64,000 bases of DNA from positions 20,252 to 84,251 of the forward strand of contig NZ_AUBA01000016.1 in assembly GCF_000429005.1 (NCBI RefSeq). The letters run 5' to 3'. A program made the translations under genes and the position numbers. Under the pieces are notes generated by a model that did no database searches, was not told the DNA's origin, and saw only the letters and a program-made list of their open reading frames with translations. This DNA comes from Novosphingobium acidiphilum DSM 19966 (GTDB taxonomy: Bacteria > Pseudomonadota > Alphaproteobacteria > Sphingomonadales > Sphingomonadaceae). Of this stretch, positions 17,276-26,199 are shown piece after piece (positions within the stretch are counted from its first letter, which is position 1; each line of letters opens with the position of its first letter).

Positions 17276-18514
17276 ATGGCGCCGACCGGCAGGTCGAGCG
17301 GATACCGTATTGCGCTGGTGCTTCTGCTCAGCCTGAATTTCGGCATCCTGTTTTTCGACCGAAACGCGCTCAATTTTCTGATGCCCTACGTCCGCCCCGA
17401 TCTGGGGCTGAACGACATGCAGGTCGGCATGCTGTCATCGGGCCTGTCGCTGACCTGGGCCATCGCCGGGTTTTCGGTCGGACGGATTTCCGATCGCATG
17501 GGATCGCGCAAGCCGATCATCATTGCCGCCACGCTGGCCTTTTGCGTCTGTTCGGTGGTGTCGGGTCTGGCGCAATCGTTCCTGATGCTGCTGGGCGCGC
17601 GCATCCTGATGGGCGCGGCCGAAGGCGGGGTGATGCCTGTCAGCCATTCGCTGATCGCGGCGCAAGTTTCCGAAAGCGAACGCGGGCTGGCAATGGGGGT
17701 GGCGCAGAACCTGGGGTCCAATGTGCTGGGATCATCGGTTGCGCCGCTGGTGCTGGTGCCGGTGGCGATCGCGTTCGGATGGCGCCACGCGTTCTTCATC
17801 GCGGCGGCGCCGGGCCTGTTGAGCGCCGCAATCCTGTGGTTTTTCCTGCAGGAACCGGCACGCGAAGTGCGCCATGCCGACGATCTGCCGCGGATGTCTC
17901 TGGGCCAGGCCTTTGCCGACCGCAATGTGCAACTGTGCGCGCTGATTGCGATCCTGCTGGTGTCCTACCTCGTCTGCTGCTGGGCGTTCATGCCGCTGTT
18001 TCTGACCGAAACGCGCCACTGGCCTGCCGATACCGCCAAATGGCTGATGGCCACGCTGGGTGTTTCGGCGGGCATCGGCAGCTTTGCGGTTGCGGCACTG
18101 TCGGACCGGATCGGGCGGCGGCCCGCAATTGTCGGATTTTCGCTGCTGGGCGCGATCCTGCCGCTTGGCGCGCTGTATCTGACAGACAACGCCTGGCTGC
18201 TGTCGGGGGTGTTCTTCATCGGCTGGGGGCTCAATGGCCTGTTTCCGCTGTTCATGGCGACGATCCCTTCGGAATCGGTCGATCCGCGGTTGACCGCGTC
18301 GTTGACAGGCCTGGTGATGGGGATCGGCGAAGTCATCGGCGGCGTGCTCAGCCCATCGCTGGCGGGTGGCCTGTCCGATCATTTTGGTCGCGCAGCAGTG
18401 ATGTGGCTGATGCTCGGTCTGTGCCTTGCGGCAGCCATGGTTGGCTGTGGCCTGCGCGAGACGGCACCGCGCGTGTTGGCGCGGCGGATCGCCCCGGTAA
18501 CCGCATGGGTTTAA
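17276..18514 (+). CDS. MFS transporter, organic anion/aromatic acid type
   Basis: About 412 residues and 12 predicted helices. It has the MFS motif A (GRISDRMGSRKP) after helix 2 and a second copy in the middle (SDRIGRRP). The helix-1 aspartate in FFDRNALNFLMP resembles anion:cation symporters. It probably imports the substrate of the neighbouring catabolic genes across the inner membrane. The frame opens at GTG 17261, but the run GGGAGAGGGGG ends 3 nt before ATG 17276, so that start is used. The substrate is inferred from context only. Confidence 0.88.
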   Translation: MAPTGRSSGYRIALVLLLSLNFGILFFDRNALNFLMPYVRPDLGLNDMQVGMLSSGLSLTWAIAGFSVGRISDRMGSRKPIIIAATLAFCVCSVVSGLAQSFLMLLGARILMGAAEGGVMPVSHSLIAAQVSESERGLAMGVAQNLGSNVLGSSVAPLVLVPVAIAFGWRHAFFIAAAPGLLSAAILWFFLQEPAREVRHADDLPRMSLGQAFADRNVQLCALIAILLVSYLVCCWAFMPLFLTETRHWPADTAKWLMATLGVSAGIGSFAVAALSDRIGRRPAIVGFSLLGAILPLGALYLTDNAWLLSGVFFIGWGLNGLFPLFMATIPSESVDPRLTASLTGLVMGIGEVIGGVLSPSLAGGLSDHFGRAAVMWLMLGLCLAAAMVGCGLRETAPRVLARRIAPVTAWV

Positions 18515-18532
18515 AATTCGCGATTGACTTCG

Positions 18533-18570
18533 TTTGTTGTACATACAAATATGTGAGTGACACATACAAA
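18533..18570. promoter_or_regulatory. Double operator-like region upstream of the TonB receptor
   Basis: TTTGTTGTACATACAAA (18533-18549) is followed by a second ACATACAAA at 18562-18570. The two copies of ACATACAAA start 21 nt apart, two helical turns, so bound proteins would sit on one face. Between them ATGTG-N5-CACAT is another dyad. The region is 65-100 nt before the receptor start. Confidence 0.5.
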
Positions 18571-18634
18571 ATGTCGTGAAAAAATTTCGGTAGCAGGGAC
18601 ACCATCTGCGCCGGCACAAAGGGAGATGATGGAT

Positions 18635-21190
18635 ATGAAGCGACCGACAGGCATCCTTGCGGGCGTTGCCCTCAGCGTTCTGATCGCCGGCACTGCCCAG
18701 GCACAATCGACCCCGGCGGCCCCCGCAGCGGCTGCGCCTGCCGAAGGCGGCATTCAGGAAATCGTGGTGACCGCGCAAAAGCGGTCGGAAAACGTGCAGA
18801 ATGTGCCGATTGCGATCAGCGCGTTCACTGCCAATGCACTCAAGGAACGCGCGGTCGGCGACGTGTCGCAGCTGTCGGGCCTGTCACCCAACGTCACGCT
18901 GGATGCCTCGACCCCGTTCTCGGGCTCGTCGGCGGTGCTTGGTGCGTCGATCCGTGGTGTCGGCGCGGCCGACTTTGCGTTCAACATCGATTCTGCGGTC
19001 GGGGTCTATGTCGACGGCGTCTATCTTGGCCGTTCGGTCGGGGCGAACCAGGATCTGCTCGACGTGGACCGGATCGAAGTGCTCAAGGGTCCGCAAGGAA
19101 CGCTGTTCGGCCGCAACACCATCGGCGGCGCAATCTCGATCGTCACGCATGATCCGGGCGACAAGTTCCGCTTCATCGGCGATTTCACCACCGGCAGCTA
19201 CAATCGCATCCAGGGGCGCGCGACGATGGATCTGCCGCTGGCAGACAACCTGTCGTCATCGATCTCGTTCGGGATCATGAATCGCGAAGGCTATCAGTAC
19301 CAGATCCCCTATCCCGGTCAGTATGTTGCCGACAGCTTTACCAGCTTTGCCGGCGCGTCGCATATCAGCGGCGACAACCGCTATGGCGGCGACAACAGCT
19401 GGAACACGCGGGTCAAGCTGAAGTACACCGGGGTCAACGGTTTCAAGGCCGTGCTGGAATTCGATTATACCCATGTGAACCAGGAATCGACCGCCAGCAC
19501 ACTGCTGGGTACCGACACGTCGTCGGCCAGCCTGTCGTCGATCTACAACGCCTGCGTCAGCCTGCCGGTGGTGGTGCTTGATACCACGCCGCTTGCAGGC
19601 ATCTGCGGCCCGCGCGGCGGGGTCAACGGTTACAACACGCTGCCGGGTCTTGGCGGGCAGGGTGCCAACGGGTATCTGACATATGGCAACCAGTTCATCA
19701 CCGGCAATATCGACACGACGTATGCCACCGGTCAGAACTATTCCAAGGTCAGCCAGCTGGGTGTCGGCCTGACGCTGGAACAGCCGGTCGGATCGGCATT
19801 GCTCAAATCGATCTCGTCGTTCCGCAAGGTCGATCTGAATGCCGGGACAAACCAGGATGGTTCGCCGCTGAACATCCTGATGGTCGACTTCACCGTGTTC
19901 CAGCACCAGTGGAGCCAGGAACTGCAGCTGACCGGCAAGGCGATGGATGACAAGGTGAACTATGTGTTCGGCGGGTATTTCTTCAACGAAACCGGCAATC
20001 TGCACGACTATGTCAACTTTGATGACGGCATCCTGCAGGTTGACGGTCCGGGCAGGATCAACACCGTGGCGCTGGCCACGTATTCACAGCTTGATTACAA
20101 GTTCAGCGATCTGATCAGCGTTACCGCCGGTGCGCGCTATACCCACGAACACAAGAACTATTATGGCGGCCAGGCCGACGACAACGGGTTGAGCTACAAG
20201 CTGGCCGGTCTGTCGCCCAATGCCGCCGGCGCTGCCGCGCTGGGTTTCCCCTATACCAACAACTGGAGCGCAGGCTTTCAGTATGGGGCCAATCTGGGCG
20301 CGCTGGCGCAGTATCTCGATTATTTCCCGGCCACGCCCAACACGCAGGTGTTCAACAACTTCAGCCCCAAGATCGGCATCCAGCTGCATCCTTCGCGCGA
20401 CCTGATGGCCTATTTCAGCTGGTCAAAGGGGTACAAGTCGGGCGGCTGGACCACGCGTCTGTCGGCGCCGTTGCAGGCTGCGCCGGAATTCGGCCCGGAA
20501 CACGCCACCACCTATGAACTGGGGATCAAGTCCACGCTGCTCGACCGCAAGCTGCAGATCAACGCCGCGGTGTTCGATACCCAGTACAACGGCATCCAGC
20601 TGAACGAACAGATCGGCGCATCGCCGACGGTGTTCAACCTGGGCAAGGCGATCAACCGGGGCGCCGAACTCGAAGCCACGATCGCGCCGGGGGGCGGGTT
20701 CACCGTGCAATCGTCGCTGTCCTACCTCGATGCGCATTACACCTATGTCTGCGGTGAAGGCGGTGTGTACCAGGGCTTCTGCAACGGCAATTCCGCCTAT
20801 ATTGCGCCAGGCTCAAACCCTTATGAAGCGGGCGTCTATGCCGGTGCGCCGCTGCCCAAGGCGCCGCACTGGAAGATCAACGTATCGCCGCGTTACGAAA
20901 TCAGCCTGCCGCACGGCAAGGTGATCCTGCTGGCCGATTGGACCCACACCACCAGCATGTGGAACGATTCGCTCGGCACATATCTGATCATGCGCAAGGG
21001 CACCGACATGCTCAATGCCGGCGTCACCTACAAGGCGCCCGAAGGCAACTGGGATCTGACCGTAGGCGGGACCAACCTGACCAACAACCGGTACCTGATC
21101 ACCGGCGATTCAAACCTGGCAGCAGGCGCGATCACCGGAACCTACAACCGTCCGGCCGAATGGTACGCGCGGGTGGGGGTGCGGTTCTAA
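18635..21190 (+). CDS. TonB-dependent outer-membrane receptor
   Basis: About 851 residues: a signal peptide (MKRPTGILAGVALSVLIAGTAQAQ), a TonB box/plug start (EIVVTAQKRSENVQNVPIAI), a plug domain ending near VLKGPQGTLFGRNTIGGAIS, and a 22-strand barrel ending in Phe (YARVGVRF). Sphingomonads use such receptors for aromatic and lignin-derived compounds as well as iron; the catabolic neighbours favour the former. Three ATGs lie close together; GGGAG at 18621-18625 best fits ATG 18635. An efficient terminator follows. Operator-like sites lie upstream. Confidence 0.93.
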   Translation: MKRPTGILAGVALSVLIAGTAQAQSTPAAPAAAAPAEGGIQEIVVTAQKRSENVQNVPIAISAFTANALKERAVGDVSQLSGLSPNVTLDASTPFSGSSAVLGASIRGVGAADFAFNIDSAVGVYVDGVYLGRSVGANQDLLDVDRIEVLKGPQGTLFGRNTIGGAISIVTHDPGDKFRFIGDFTTGSYNRIQGRATMDLPLADNLSSSISFGIMNREGYQYQIPYPGQYVADSFTSFAGASHISGDNRYGGDNSWNTRVKLKYTGVNGFKAVLEFDYTHVNQESTASTLLGTDTSSASLSSIYNACVSLPVVVLDTTPLAGICGPRGGVNGYNTLPGLGGQGANGYLTYGNQFITGNIDTTYATGQNYSKVSQLGVGLTLEQPVGSALLKSISSFRKVDLNAGTNQDGSPLNILMVDFTVFQHQWSQELQLTGKAMDDKVNYVFGGYFFNETGNLHDYVNFDDGILQVDGPGRINTVALATYSQLDYKFSDLISVTAGARYTHEHKNYYGGQADDNGLSYKLAGLSPNAAGAAALGFPYTNNWSAGFQYGANLGALAQYLDYFPATPNTQVFNNFSPKIGIQLHPSRDLMAYFSWSKGYKSGGWTTRLSAPLQAAPEFGPEHATTYELGIKSTLLDRKLQINAAVFDTQYNGIQLNEQIGASPTVFNLGKAINRGAELEATIAPGGGFTVQSSLSYLDAHYTYVCGEGGVYQGFCNGNSAYIAPGSNPYEAGVYAGAPLPKAPHWKINVSPRYEISLPHGKVILLADWTHTTSMWNDSLGTYLIMRKGTDMLNAGVTYKAPEGNWDLTVGGTNLTNNRYLITGDSNLAAGAITGTYNRPAEWYARVGVRF

Positions 21191-21204
21191 GCACGCGCAG
21201 ACAC

Positions 21205-21236
21205 AACGGGCGGGGCCGCAAGGTCCCGCCCGTTTT
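21205..21236 (+). terminator. Strong intrinsic terminator after the receptor gene
   Basis: A 13-bp stem (AACGGGCGGGGCC with GGTCCCGCCCGTT, one G-T pair) closes a GCAA tetraloop and runs into TTTT. It begins 14 nt after the receptor stop and separates it from the downstream dioxygenase operon. Confidence 0.88.
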
Positions 21237-21315
21237 CCTTGAGGACCATGATCTTGCCCGAATCTGCGCATCGGTGCGGACTATGTCGCCACTCTGATCC
21301 GTTAGGACATTAGCC

Positions 21316-21852
21316 ATGACCACCATGACCGCCCCGCCGTCAAGCAAGGCCGCGATCGTCGATGTGCCCTTTGCCCATCGCGAAATCGTCGCCCGGCTCA
21401 GCCCCGGTGGCCGCTATATCGATGCGCAGTCCGACGTGGACAGTCCGTGGGTGCCGTTTGGCGACAAGGCCGCAATCAAGCATCTGGCGTTCGATGTGCG
21501 CCAGGGGATCTTTTCCAACATCCTGTGGATCAAGGAACCCGGCGTTATCGGCACGCATCTGCATCGCGGCACGATCATGATGGTCTGCCTTGAGGGCAGC
21601 GTGAAATACCTTGAATACGACTGGGTCGCCTCGCCCGGCGGGCTGATCCTTGAAGTGCCCGGGGAAAGCCACACGCTGGTCACCGATCACCCCGAGGGCG
21701 TGAAGCTGTTCGGGTGGATGCAGGGTCCGATCGAATTCTACGACGAGAATGCCAATTTCGTCGAAACGACCGACGTATGGTGGTTCATCAACCACTATGA
21801 AACGCACTGCAAGGCGCACGGCATTCCGCTCAACCCCAAATTGTATATTTGA
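21316..21852 (+). CDS. 2,4'-dihydroxyacetophenone dioxygenase-like cupin, copy 1
   Basis: A 178-residue single-domain cupin. Candidate iron ligands are H81 and H83 (GTHLHRG), E100 (YLEYDW) and H119 (PGESHT). The 38-residue spacing between the first and last His matches what I recall for the iron enzyme that cleaves 2,4'-dihydroxyacetophenone to 4-hydroxybenzoate and formate. The conserved end VWWFINHYETHCKAHGIPLNP is split here as VWWFINHYET plus the tail. It is first in a six-gene operon and is followed 13 nt later by a paralogue. The exact substrate is inferred. Confidence 0.8.
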   Translation: MTTMTAPPSSKAAIVDVPFAHREIVARLSPGGRYIDAQSDVDSPWVPFGDKAAIKHLAFDVRQGIFSNILWIKEPGVIGTHLHRGTIMMVCLEGSVKYLEYDWVASPGGLILEVPGESHTLVTDHPEGVKLFGWMQGPIEFYDENANFVETTDVWWFINHYETHCKAHGIPLNPKLYI

Positions 21853-21865
21853 AGGCCGCGACCCC

Positions 21866-22396
21866 ATGTCCATGACTGCACCACCTTCGGGCGCCTACAA
21901 GATCGTCGCGGTTCCCGAACTTTATGGCGAAACGATCAAACGGCTGGGCGTCGAGGGCACGTATGTTGGTGCCGGCGAAGCCGACAGCCCGTGGGTGCCA
22001 TTTGGCGACAACGCCGCGATCCGCCATCTGGCGTTTGACGTGCGCGAAAACATCTACGTCAACATCCTGTGGATCAAGGGCCCGGGCGTGATCGGCACGC
22101 ACAAGCATCGCGGCAAAGTCTGGGCGATCGGGCTTGAAGGCAGCTTTCGCTATCTGGAATACGACTGGGTGTGCAAACCGGGCGAATTCATCACCGAGAC
22201 CCCGGGCACCGCGCACACGCTGGTGACCGATGACCCCAACGGCATGAAGGCGCTGTTCCACATGCAGGGCGCCAACGAGTTCTTCGACGAAAACGGCAAC
22301 CATGTCGAAACGCTCGATGTGTGGTGGTTCATCAACCACTACGAGACCTATTGCCGCGAACACGATCTGCCGATCAACCCGGCACTCTATCTGTAA
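21866..22396 (+). CDS. 2,4'-dihydroxyacetophenone dioxygenase-like cupin, copy 2
   Basis: A 176-residue paralogue of the preceding gene with the same blocks: SPWVPFGD, HLAFDVR, GTHKHRG (H79, H81), YLEYDW (E98), PGTAHTLV (H117) and VWWFINHYETYC. The metal ligand set is intact in both copies, so neither looks dead. The two may form a heteromer or act on different side chains. The ATG at 21866 is preferred over the longer upstream frame, which overlaps copy 1. Spacing to the Rieske gene is 12 nt. Confidence 0.8.
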   Translation: MSMTAPPSGAYKIVAVPELYGETIKRLGVEGTYVGAGEADSPWVPFGDNAAIRHLAFDVRENIYVNILWIKGPGVIGTHKHRGKVWAIGLEGSFRYLEYDWVCKPGEFITETPGTAHTLVTDDPNGMKALFHMQGANEFFDENGNHVETLDVWWFINHYETYCREHDLPINPALYL

Positions 22397-22408
22397 GGGA
22401 TTGCGGCG

Positions 22409-23476
22409 ATGACCGGTACCCGCCCTGCGACACCACGGCTGGATGGCCCGCGTGGCGTCTATCTGCGCAATGCCTGGTATGTCGCGGCCTGGGCCGATGG
22501 CCTGGGCGCAACCCCGCAGGCCAAGGTTTTTCTGGAAGAACCCGTGGCGCTGTTTCGCGACGCCGATGGCATCGCCCAGGCGATCGGCGGGCGCTGTCCG
22601 CACCGGTTTGCGCCGCTGGGCAACGGCACGGTGATCGACGGCGCCTTGCAATGCCCCTATCACGGTTTGCGGTTCGGCACCGACGGCGCCTGCGTGTTCA
22701 ATCCGCATCCGGGCGGCGCTGTGCCCAAGGTCTCGGTGCCGGTCTATCCGCTGGTCGAACGCCATGCGTTGCTGTGGATCTGGATGGGAGATCCGGCGCG
22801 CGCCGATGCCGCGGCAATTCCCGATTTTGCCTGGCTGTCCGACCCGCGCTGGGATGTGGTGCGCGGCCAAACCTGTGCAGAGGGGCATTACGAGCTTTAT
22901 TCGGACAATATCCTTGACCTCAGCCACGCCAATTTCGTCCACCCCGCGCTGGTCGCCAGCGCCTTTACCGAGGGCGCGCGGCGGTTCTGGCAGGATGGCG
23001 AAACCGTGCATGCCCACTATGCCCAGCCCGACGATTACCTGTCCGAAGGGATTTCGGCGATCCTGGGCACCGCCGGGCGCAAACAGGCGTTTGACGGCCA
23101 TGTCGTGTGGCAGGCGCCGGCCACGCTGTCATTCGATTTCCGCACCGGAGAGCCGGGCACGCCGTTCGAGCAAATGGGCAATATGCCCTCGCTCCACGCC
23201 TTCACCCCCGAAACCGCCGACACCACGCATTACCTGTGGGCGACGGGCCGCGACTTTGCCGTGGGCGATGCCGAATTTTCGGGCGCGATGCGCGGTGCGC
23301 TGGAATATGCCTTTGAACACGAGGATATGCCGTTGATCCGCGACGCGCATCGCCTGATGGCGGGGCGTGATTTCTGGGATCTGCAACCGCTGGTGCTCGA
23401 AGGTGATGGCGGCGGGATCCGCGCGCGGCGCCAGTTGCGCAAGATGATCGCCGCCGAACAGTCGCAGCGCGCATGA
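22409..23476 (+). CDS. Rieske non-heme iron oxygenase, VanA-like
   Basis: A 355-residue oxygenase component. The Rieske [2Fe-2S] ligands are C63/H65 and C82/H85 (CPHR and CPYHGLRF). The catalytic domain has the mononuclear iron motif DNILDLSHANFVHP with H173 and H178. Size and the YSDNILDLSHA block fit vanillate-type O-demethylases. These need a separate reductase, and none is encoded here. Its stop overlaps the next start (ATGA). Likely substrate: a methoxylated or otherwise substituted aromatic; not provable by eye. Confidence 0.9.
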   Translation: MTGTRPATPRLDGPRGVYLRNAWYVAAWADGLGATPQAKVFLEEPVALFRDADGIAQAIGGRCPHRFAPLGNGTVIDGALQCPYHGLRFGTDGACVFNPHPGGAVPKVSVPVYPLVERHALLWIWMGDPARADAAAIPDFAWLSDPRWDVVRGQTCAEGHYELYSDNILDLSHANFVHPALVASAFTEGARRFWQDGETVHAHYAQPDDYLSEGISAILGTAGRKQAFDGHVVWQAPATLSFDFRTGEPGTPFEQMGNMPSLHAFTPETADTTHYLWATGRDFAVGDAEFSGAMRGALEYAFEHEDMPLIRDAHRLMAGRDFWDLQPLVLEGDGGGIRARRQLRKMIAAEQSQRA

Positions 23477-23853
23477 CCACGCTGGGTCAGTTTGCCATTG
23501 CCGGGCGGCCGGCACTTGTCACCGGTGCCGCCTCGGGGATCGGGCTGGCCTATATGCCTGCCAAGGCCGGCGTGCTGCACATGGTGCCCCACGCCGCGCT
23601 TGAACTTGCCGAATACCGCATCCGCGTCAACGCGATCGCGCCGGGTCCGTTCATCACCAATATCGGCGGCGGCTGGGTCAAGAAAGACCCCGTGGCCAAG
23701 GCTGCGTTCGACAAGACGATCCCGCTGGGCGCGATGGCGCAGACCAGGCAGATCAAGCCCCTGGCGCTGCTCCTGGCATCGGATGCATCCAGTTTCATGA
23801 CCGGCGCGCACGTGGTGATCGACGGCGGCGTGCAACTGGGCCAGTTGCGGTGA
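23473..23853 (+). pseudogene. Short-chain dehydrogenase with an internal in-frame deletion
   Basis: Only 126 residues, where SDRs have about 250. The N-terminus has the cofactor motif TGAASGIG. Directly after it comes YMPAKAGV, the catalytic Y-x3-K block normally about 130 residues later, followed by a normal C-terminus (RIRVNAIAPGPF, then DGGVQLGQLR). The strands and helices between (NNAG and catalytic Ser regions) are missing, with frame kept. It still overlaps the oxygenase (ATGA) and dehydrogenase (GTGA) genes, so translation coupling is preserved. Catalysis is very unlikely; a residual role is possible. Confidence 0.8.
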
Positions 23854-24851
23854 AAGCCGCGGTCATGCAGGGGCTGCATCGGCCCCTGGCGATCGAGACG
23901 GTGCCCGATCCGACGCCTGGCGCCGGGGAACTGGTTGTCCGGGTCGGCCGTTGCGGGATCTGCGGATCGGACCTGCACATGACCGAAGACCCCGCCTACG
24001 GCAAAGCTGCCGGCGATGTGCTGGGGCACGAATTTGCGGGCGAAGTGGTCGCGCTGGGCCGTGACACCACGGGGCTGGCGCTGGGCGACCTGGTTGCGGT
24101 GATGCCGCTGCAATCGTGCGGCACGTGCCAAACCTGTCTGGCGGGCGAAGTGGCCTGGTGCGATCAATTCGGGCTGCAGGGCGGCGGCTTTGCCGAATAT
24201 GCGGTGACGCGGGCCAACCAGTGCATCCGACTGCCGCGTTCGGCCAGCCTTGCCGACGGCGCGATCATCGAACCGCTGGCGGTGGCGCTGCACGGGGTCA
24301 ACATGGCCGGGCTCAACACCGGCGACGCCGTGCTGGTGCTGGGGGCAGGGCCGATCGGGCTGGCCGTGGCATTCTGGGCGCGGCGCCGGGGTGCAGCCAA
24401 AGTGGTGGTGCAGGATATCGCGCCGCACCAGCAGGCGCGCGCGCTGGGCATGGGGGCCACCGGCTTAGCGATCGATCCGTCCGACCCGGTCGGTGCCGCC
24501 GCACGCGCGCTGGGGGGCAAGGCCGATGTGGTGTTCGAATGTGTCGGCAGGCCCGGCCTGATTGCCCAAGCCGTCGACCAGGTGCGCAATCGCGGCACCA
24601 TTGTGCTGCTGGGGCTGTGCACCCGGCCCGACACGTTCAACAGCTTTGCCATGTTGTCGAAGGAAGTGCGGCTGATCACATCGGCGTTCTTTACCCGCAG
24701 CGAATACGAAGCCGCGCTCGACGCGCTTGACGCAGGGGCTGCCCAGCCCCGCCTGCTGATCACAGATACCATAGCACTGGACCAGACCCCGGTGCGGTTC
24801 GAGGCGTTGCGCACGCGCGGCCACGACTGCAAGGTGCTGATTGCACCCTGA
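23850..24851 (+). CDS. Zinc-dependent alcohol dehydrogenase (MDR family)
   Basis: A 333-residue enzyme. Catalytic-zinc ligands are C35 (RCGICGSD) and H60/E61 (GHEFAG). Structural-zinc cysteines are C90, C93, C96 and C104. The Rossmann motif is VLGAGPIGLAV. It would oxidise an alcohol with NAD(P); in context perhaps a side-chain alcohol of an aryl compound being turned into the ketone. It starts at GTG in a 4-nt overlap with the SDR remnant. The substrate is unproven. Confidence 0.9.
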   Translation: MKAAVMQGLHRPLAIETVPDPTPGAGELVVRVGRCGICGSDLHMTEDPAYGKAAGDVLGHEFAGEVVALGRDTTGLALGDLVAVMPLQSCGTCQTCLAGEVAWCDQFGLQGGGFAEYAVTRANQCIRLPRSASLADGAIIEPLAVALHGVNMAGLNTGDAVLVLGAGPIGLAVAFWARRRGAAKVVVQDIAPHQQARALGMGATGLAIDPSDPVGAAARALGGKADVVFECVGRPGLIAQAVDQVRNRGTIVLLGLCTRPDTFNSFAMLSKEVRLITSAFFTRSEYEAALDALDAGAAQPRLLITDTIALDQTPVRFEALRTRGHDCKVLIAP

Positions 24852-24897
24852 TTTCACCGATTTATACAGTTTTGAAAACCAACCGGGGGACGATCCT

Positions 24898-26199
24898 TTG
24901 ACGACGGCGCGCAGCATTATCGAACAGGGCCGGATGCATCCGCTGCAATGGGTGGCAGTGATCATCACGATTGGCCTCAACGCGCTCGACGGGTTCGACA
25001 TTCTGGCCAGCGCCTTTGCCGCGCCCGGTATCGCGGGCGAATGGCACATCTCGCGCGAGGCGCTGGGGCTGGTGCTGTCGATGGAATTGTGGGGCATGGT
25101 CGCCGGGTCGATCGTGCTGGGCGGATTGACCGATCTTGCCGGGCGACGGCGCACGATCCTGCTGTGCATCACCGTCATGGCACTCGGCATGGCCATGGCG
25201 ACGACCGCCACCGGGCCCGAAAGCCTGTCGGTCTGGCGGCTGGTCACCGGGTTCGGCATCGGCGGCATGCTGACATCGATCAACGCGGTCGCCGCCGAGC
25301 TGTCCAGTCTGAAGCACCGCAGCCTGGCCATGGCAATCATGGTAATCGGTTATCCGCTGGGCGGTGTGATCGGCGGGCTGGTGGTGCAGCAATTGCTGAA
25401 AGGCGAAAGCTGGCGCGCGGTGTTCATGCTGGGCGCGATCGCCTCGGCCGTATTCATTCCGCTGGTCGTGCTGTTCGTGCCCGAAACGCCGGCATTCCTT
25501 GAACAGAAACGCCCGGCGGGTGCTTTGGCCGCGATCAACCGCACGTTTGCACGTTTTCGCCTGCCCGCGCTTGCCGCGCTGGCGCCGCGCGGGCCCGAGA
25601 CCGTCCGGCCCGGCCTGCTCGACATTGTCAAACCCGGCCTGATCGGCACGACCACGGTGCTGACGCTGGGCTATTTCTTCCACGCGATCAGTTTCTATTT
25701 CATCCTGAAATGGGCGCCCAAGATCATCGCCGATTTCGGCCATTCGCCAAGCGAGGCGGCAGGCGTGCTGACCTCGGCCAACATCGGCGGCGCGATCGGC
25801 GGCGCGGTGTTCGGCGTGTTCATGCAACGCTTCGGGATCAAGCGCCCGACGCTGGTGGTGCTGCTGGGATCGGTCATCGGCATCACGCTGTTCGGCAGCC
25901 ACGACAAGGGATCAACCCTGCTGATATGGTCGATCGCCGCCTCGCTCGGGATGGTCTTTGCCAATGCCGCGATCGTCGGGTTCTATGCCAGCTTTGCGGC
26001 CGGTTTTCCGACCCATGTGCGCGGGACGGGCACCGGGTTTGCGCTGGGGATCGGCCGGCTTGGCGGCGCGCTTTCGCCGATCCTGGCCGGATATCTGTTC
26101 AAGGCGCAACTGGGACTGCAAGGGGTGGCCATGGTCATGGCATGCGGATCGCTGGTGGCGTTCGGCCTGCTGGCGCGGTTCAATCTGCGCCCGCGCTAA
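24898..26199 (+). CDS. MFS transporter, aromatic acid:H+ symporter type
   Basis: About 433 residues with 12 helices. DGFDILASAFAAPGIA in helix 1 and GGLTDLAGRRRTILL after helix 2 are signatures of the AAHS group (PcaK/VanK/BenK-like), which import aromatic acids. The frame is open from TTG 24841 inside the dehydrogenase gene, but GGGGGA sits 7 nt before TTG 24898, giving a start M-TTARSIIEQG. It ends the operon; a palindromic repeat begins at its stop codon. Confidence 0.88.
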   Translation: MTTARSIIEQGRMHPLQWVAVIITIGLNALDGFDILASAFAAPGIAGEWHISREALGLVLSMELWGMVAGSIVLGGLTDLAGRRRTILLCITVMALGMAMATTATGPESLSVWRLVTGFGIGGMLTSINAVAAELSSLKHRSLAMAIMVIGYPLGGVIGGLVVQQLLKGESWRAVFMLGAIASAVFIPLVVLFVPETPAFLEQKRPAGALAAINRTFARFRLPALAALAPRGPETVRPGLLDIVKPGLIGTTTVLTLGYFFHAISFYFILKWAPKIIADFGHSPSEAAGVLTSANIGGAIGGAVFGVFMQRFGIKRPTLVVLLGSVIGITLFGSHDKGSTLLIWSIAASLGMVFANAAIVGFYASFAAGFPTHVRGTGTGFALGIGRLGGALSPILAGYLFKAQLGLQGVAMVMACGSLVAFGLLARFNLRPR

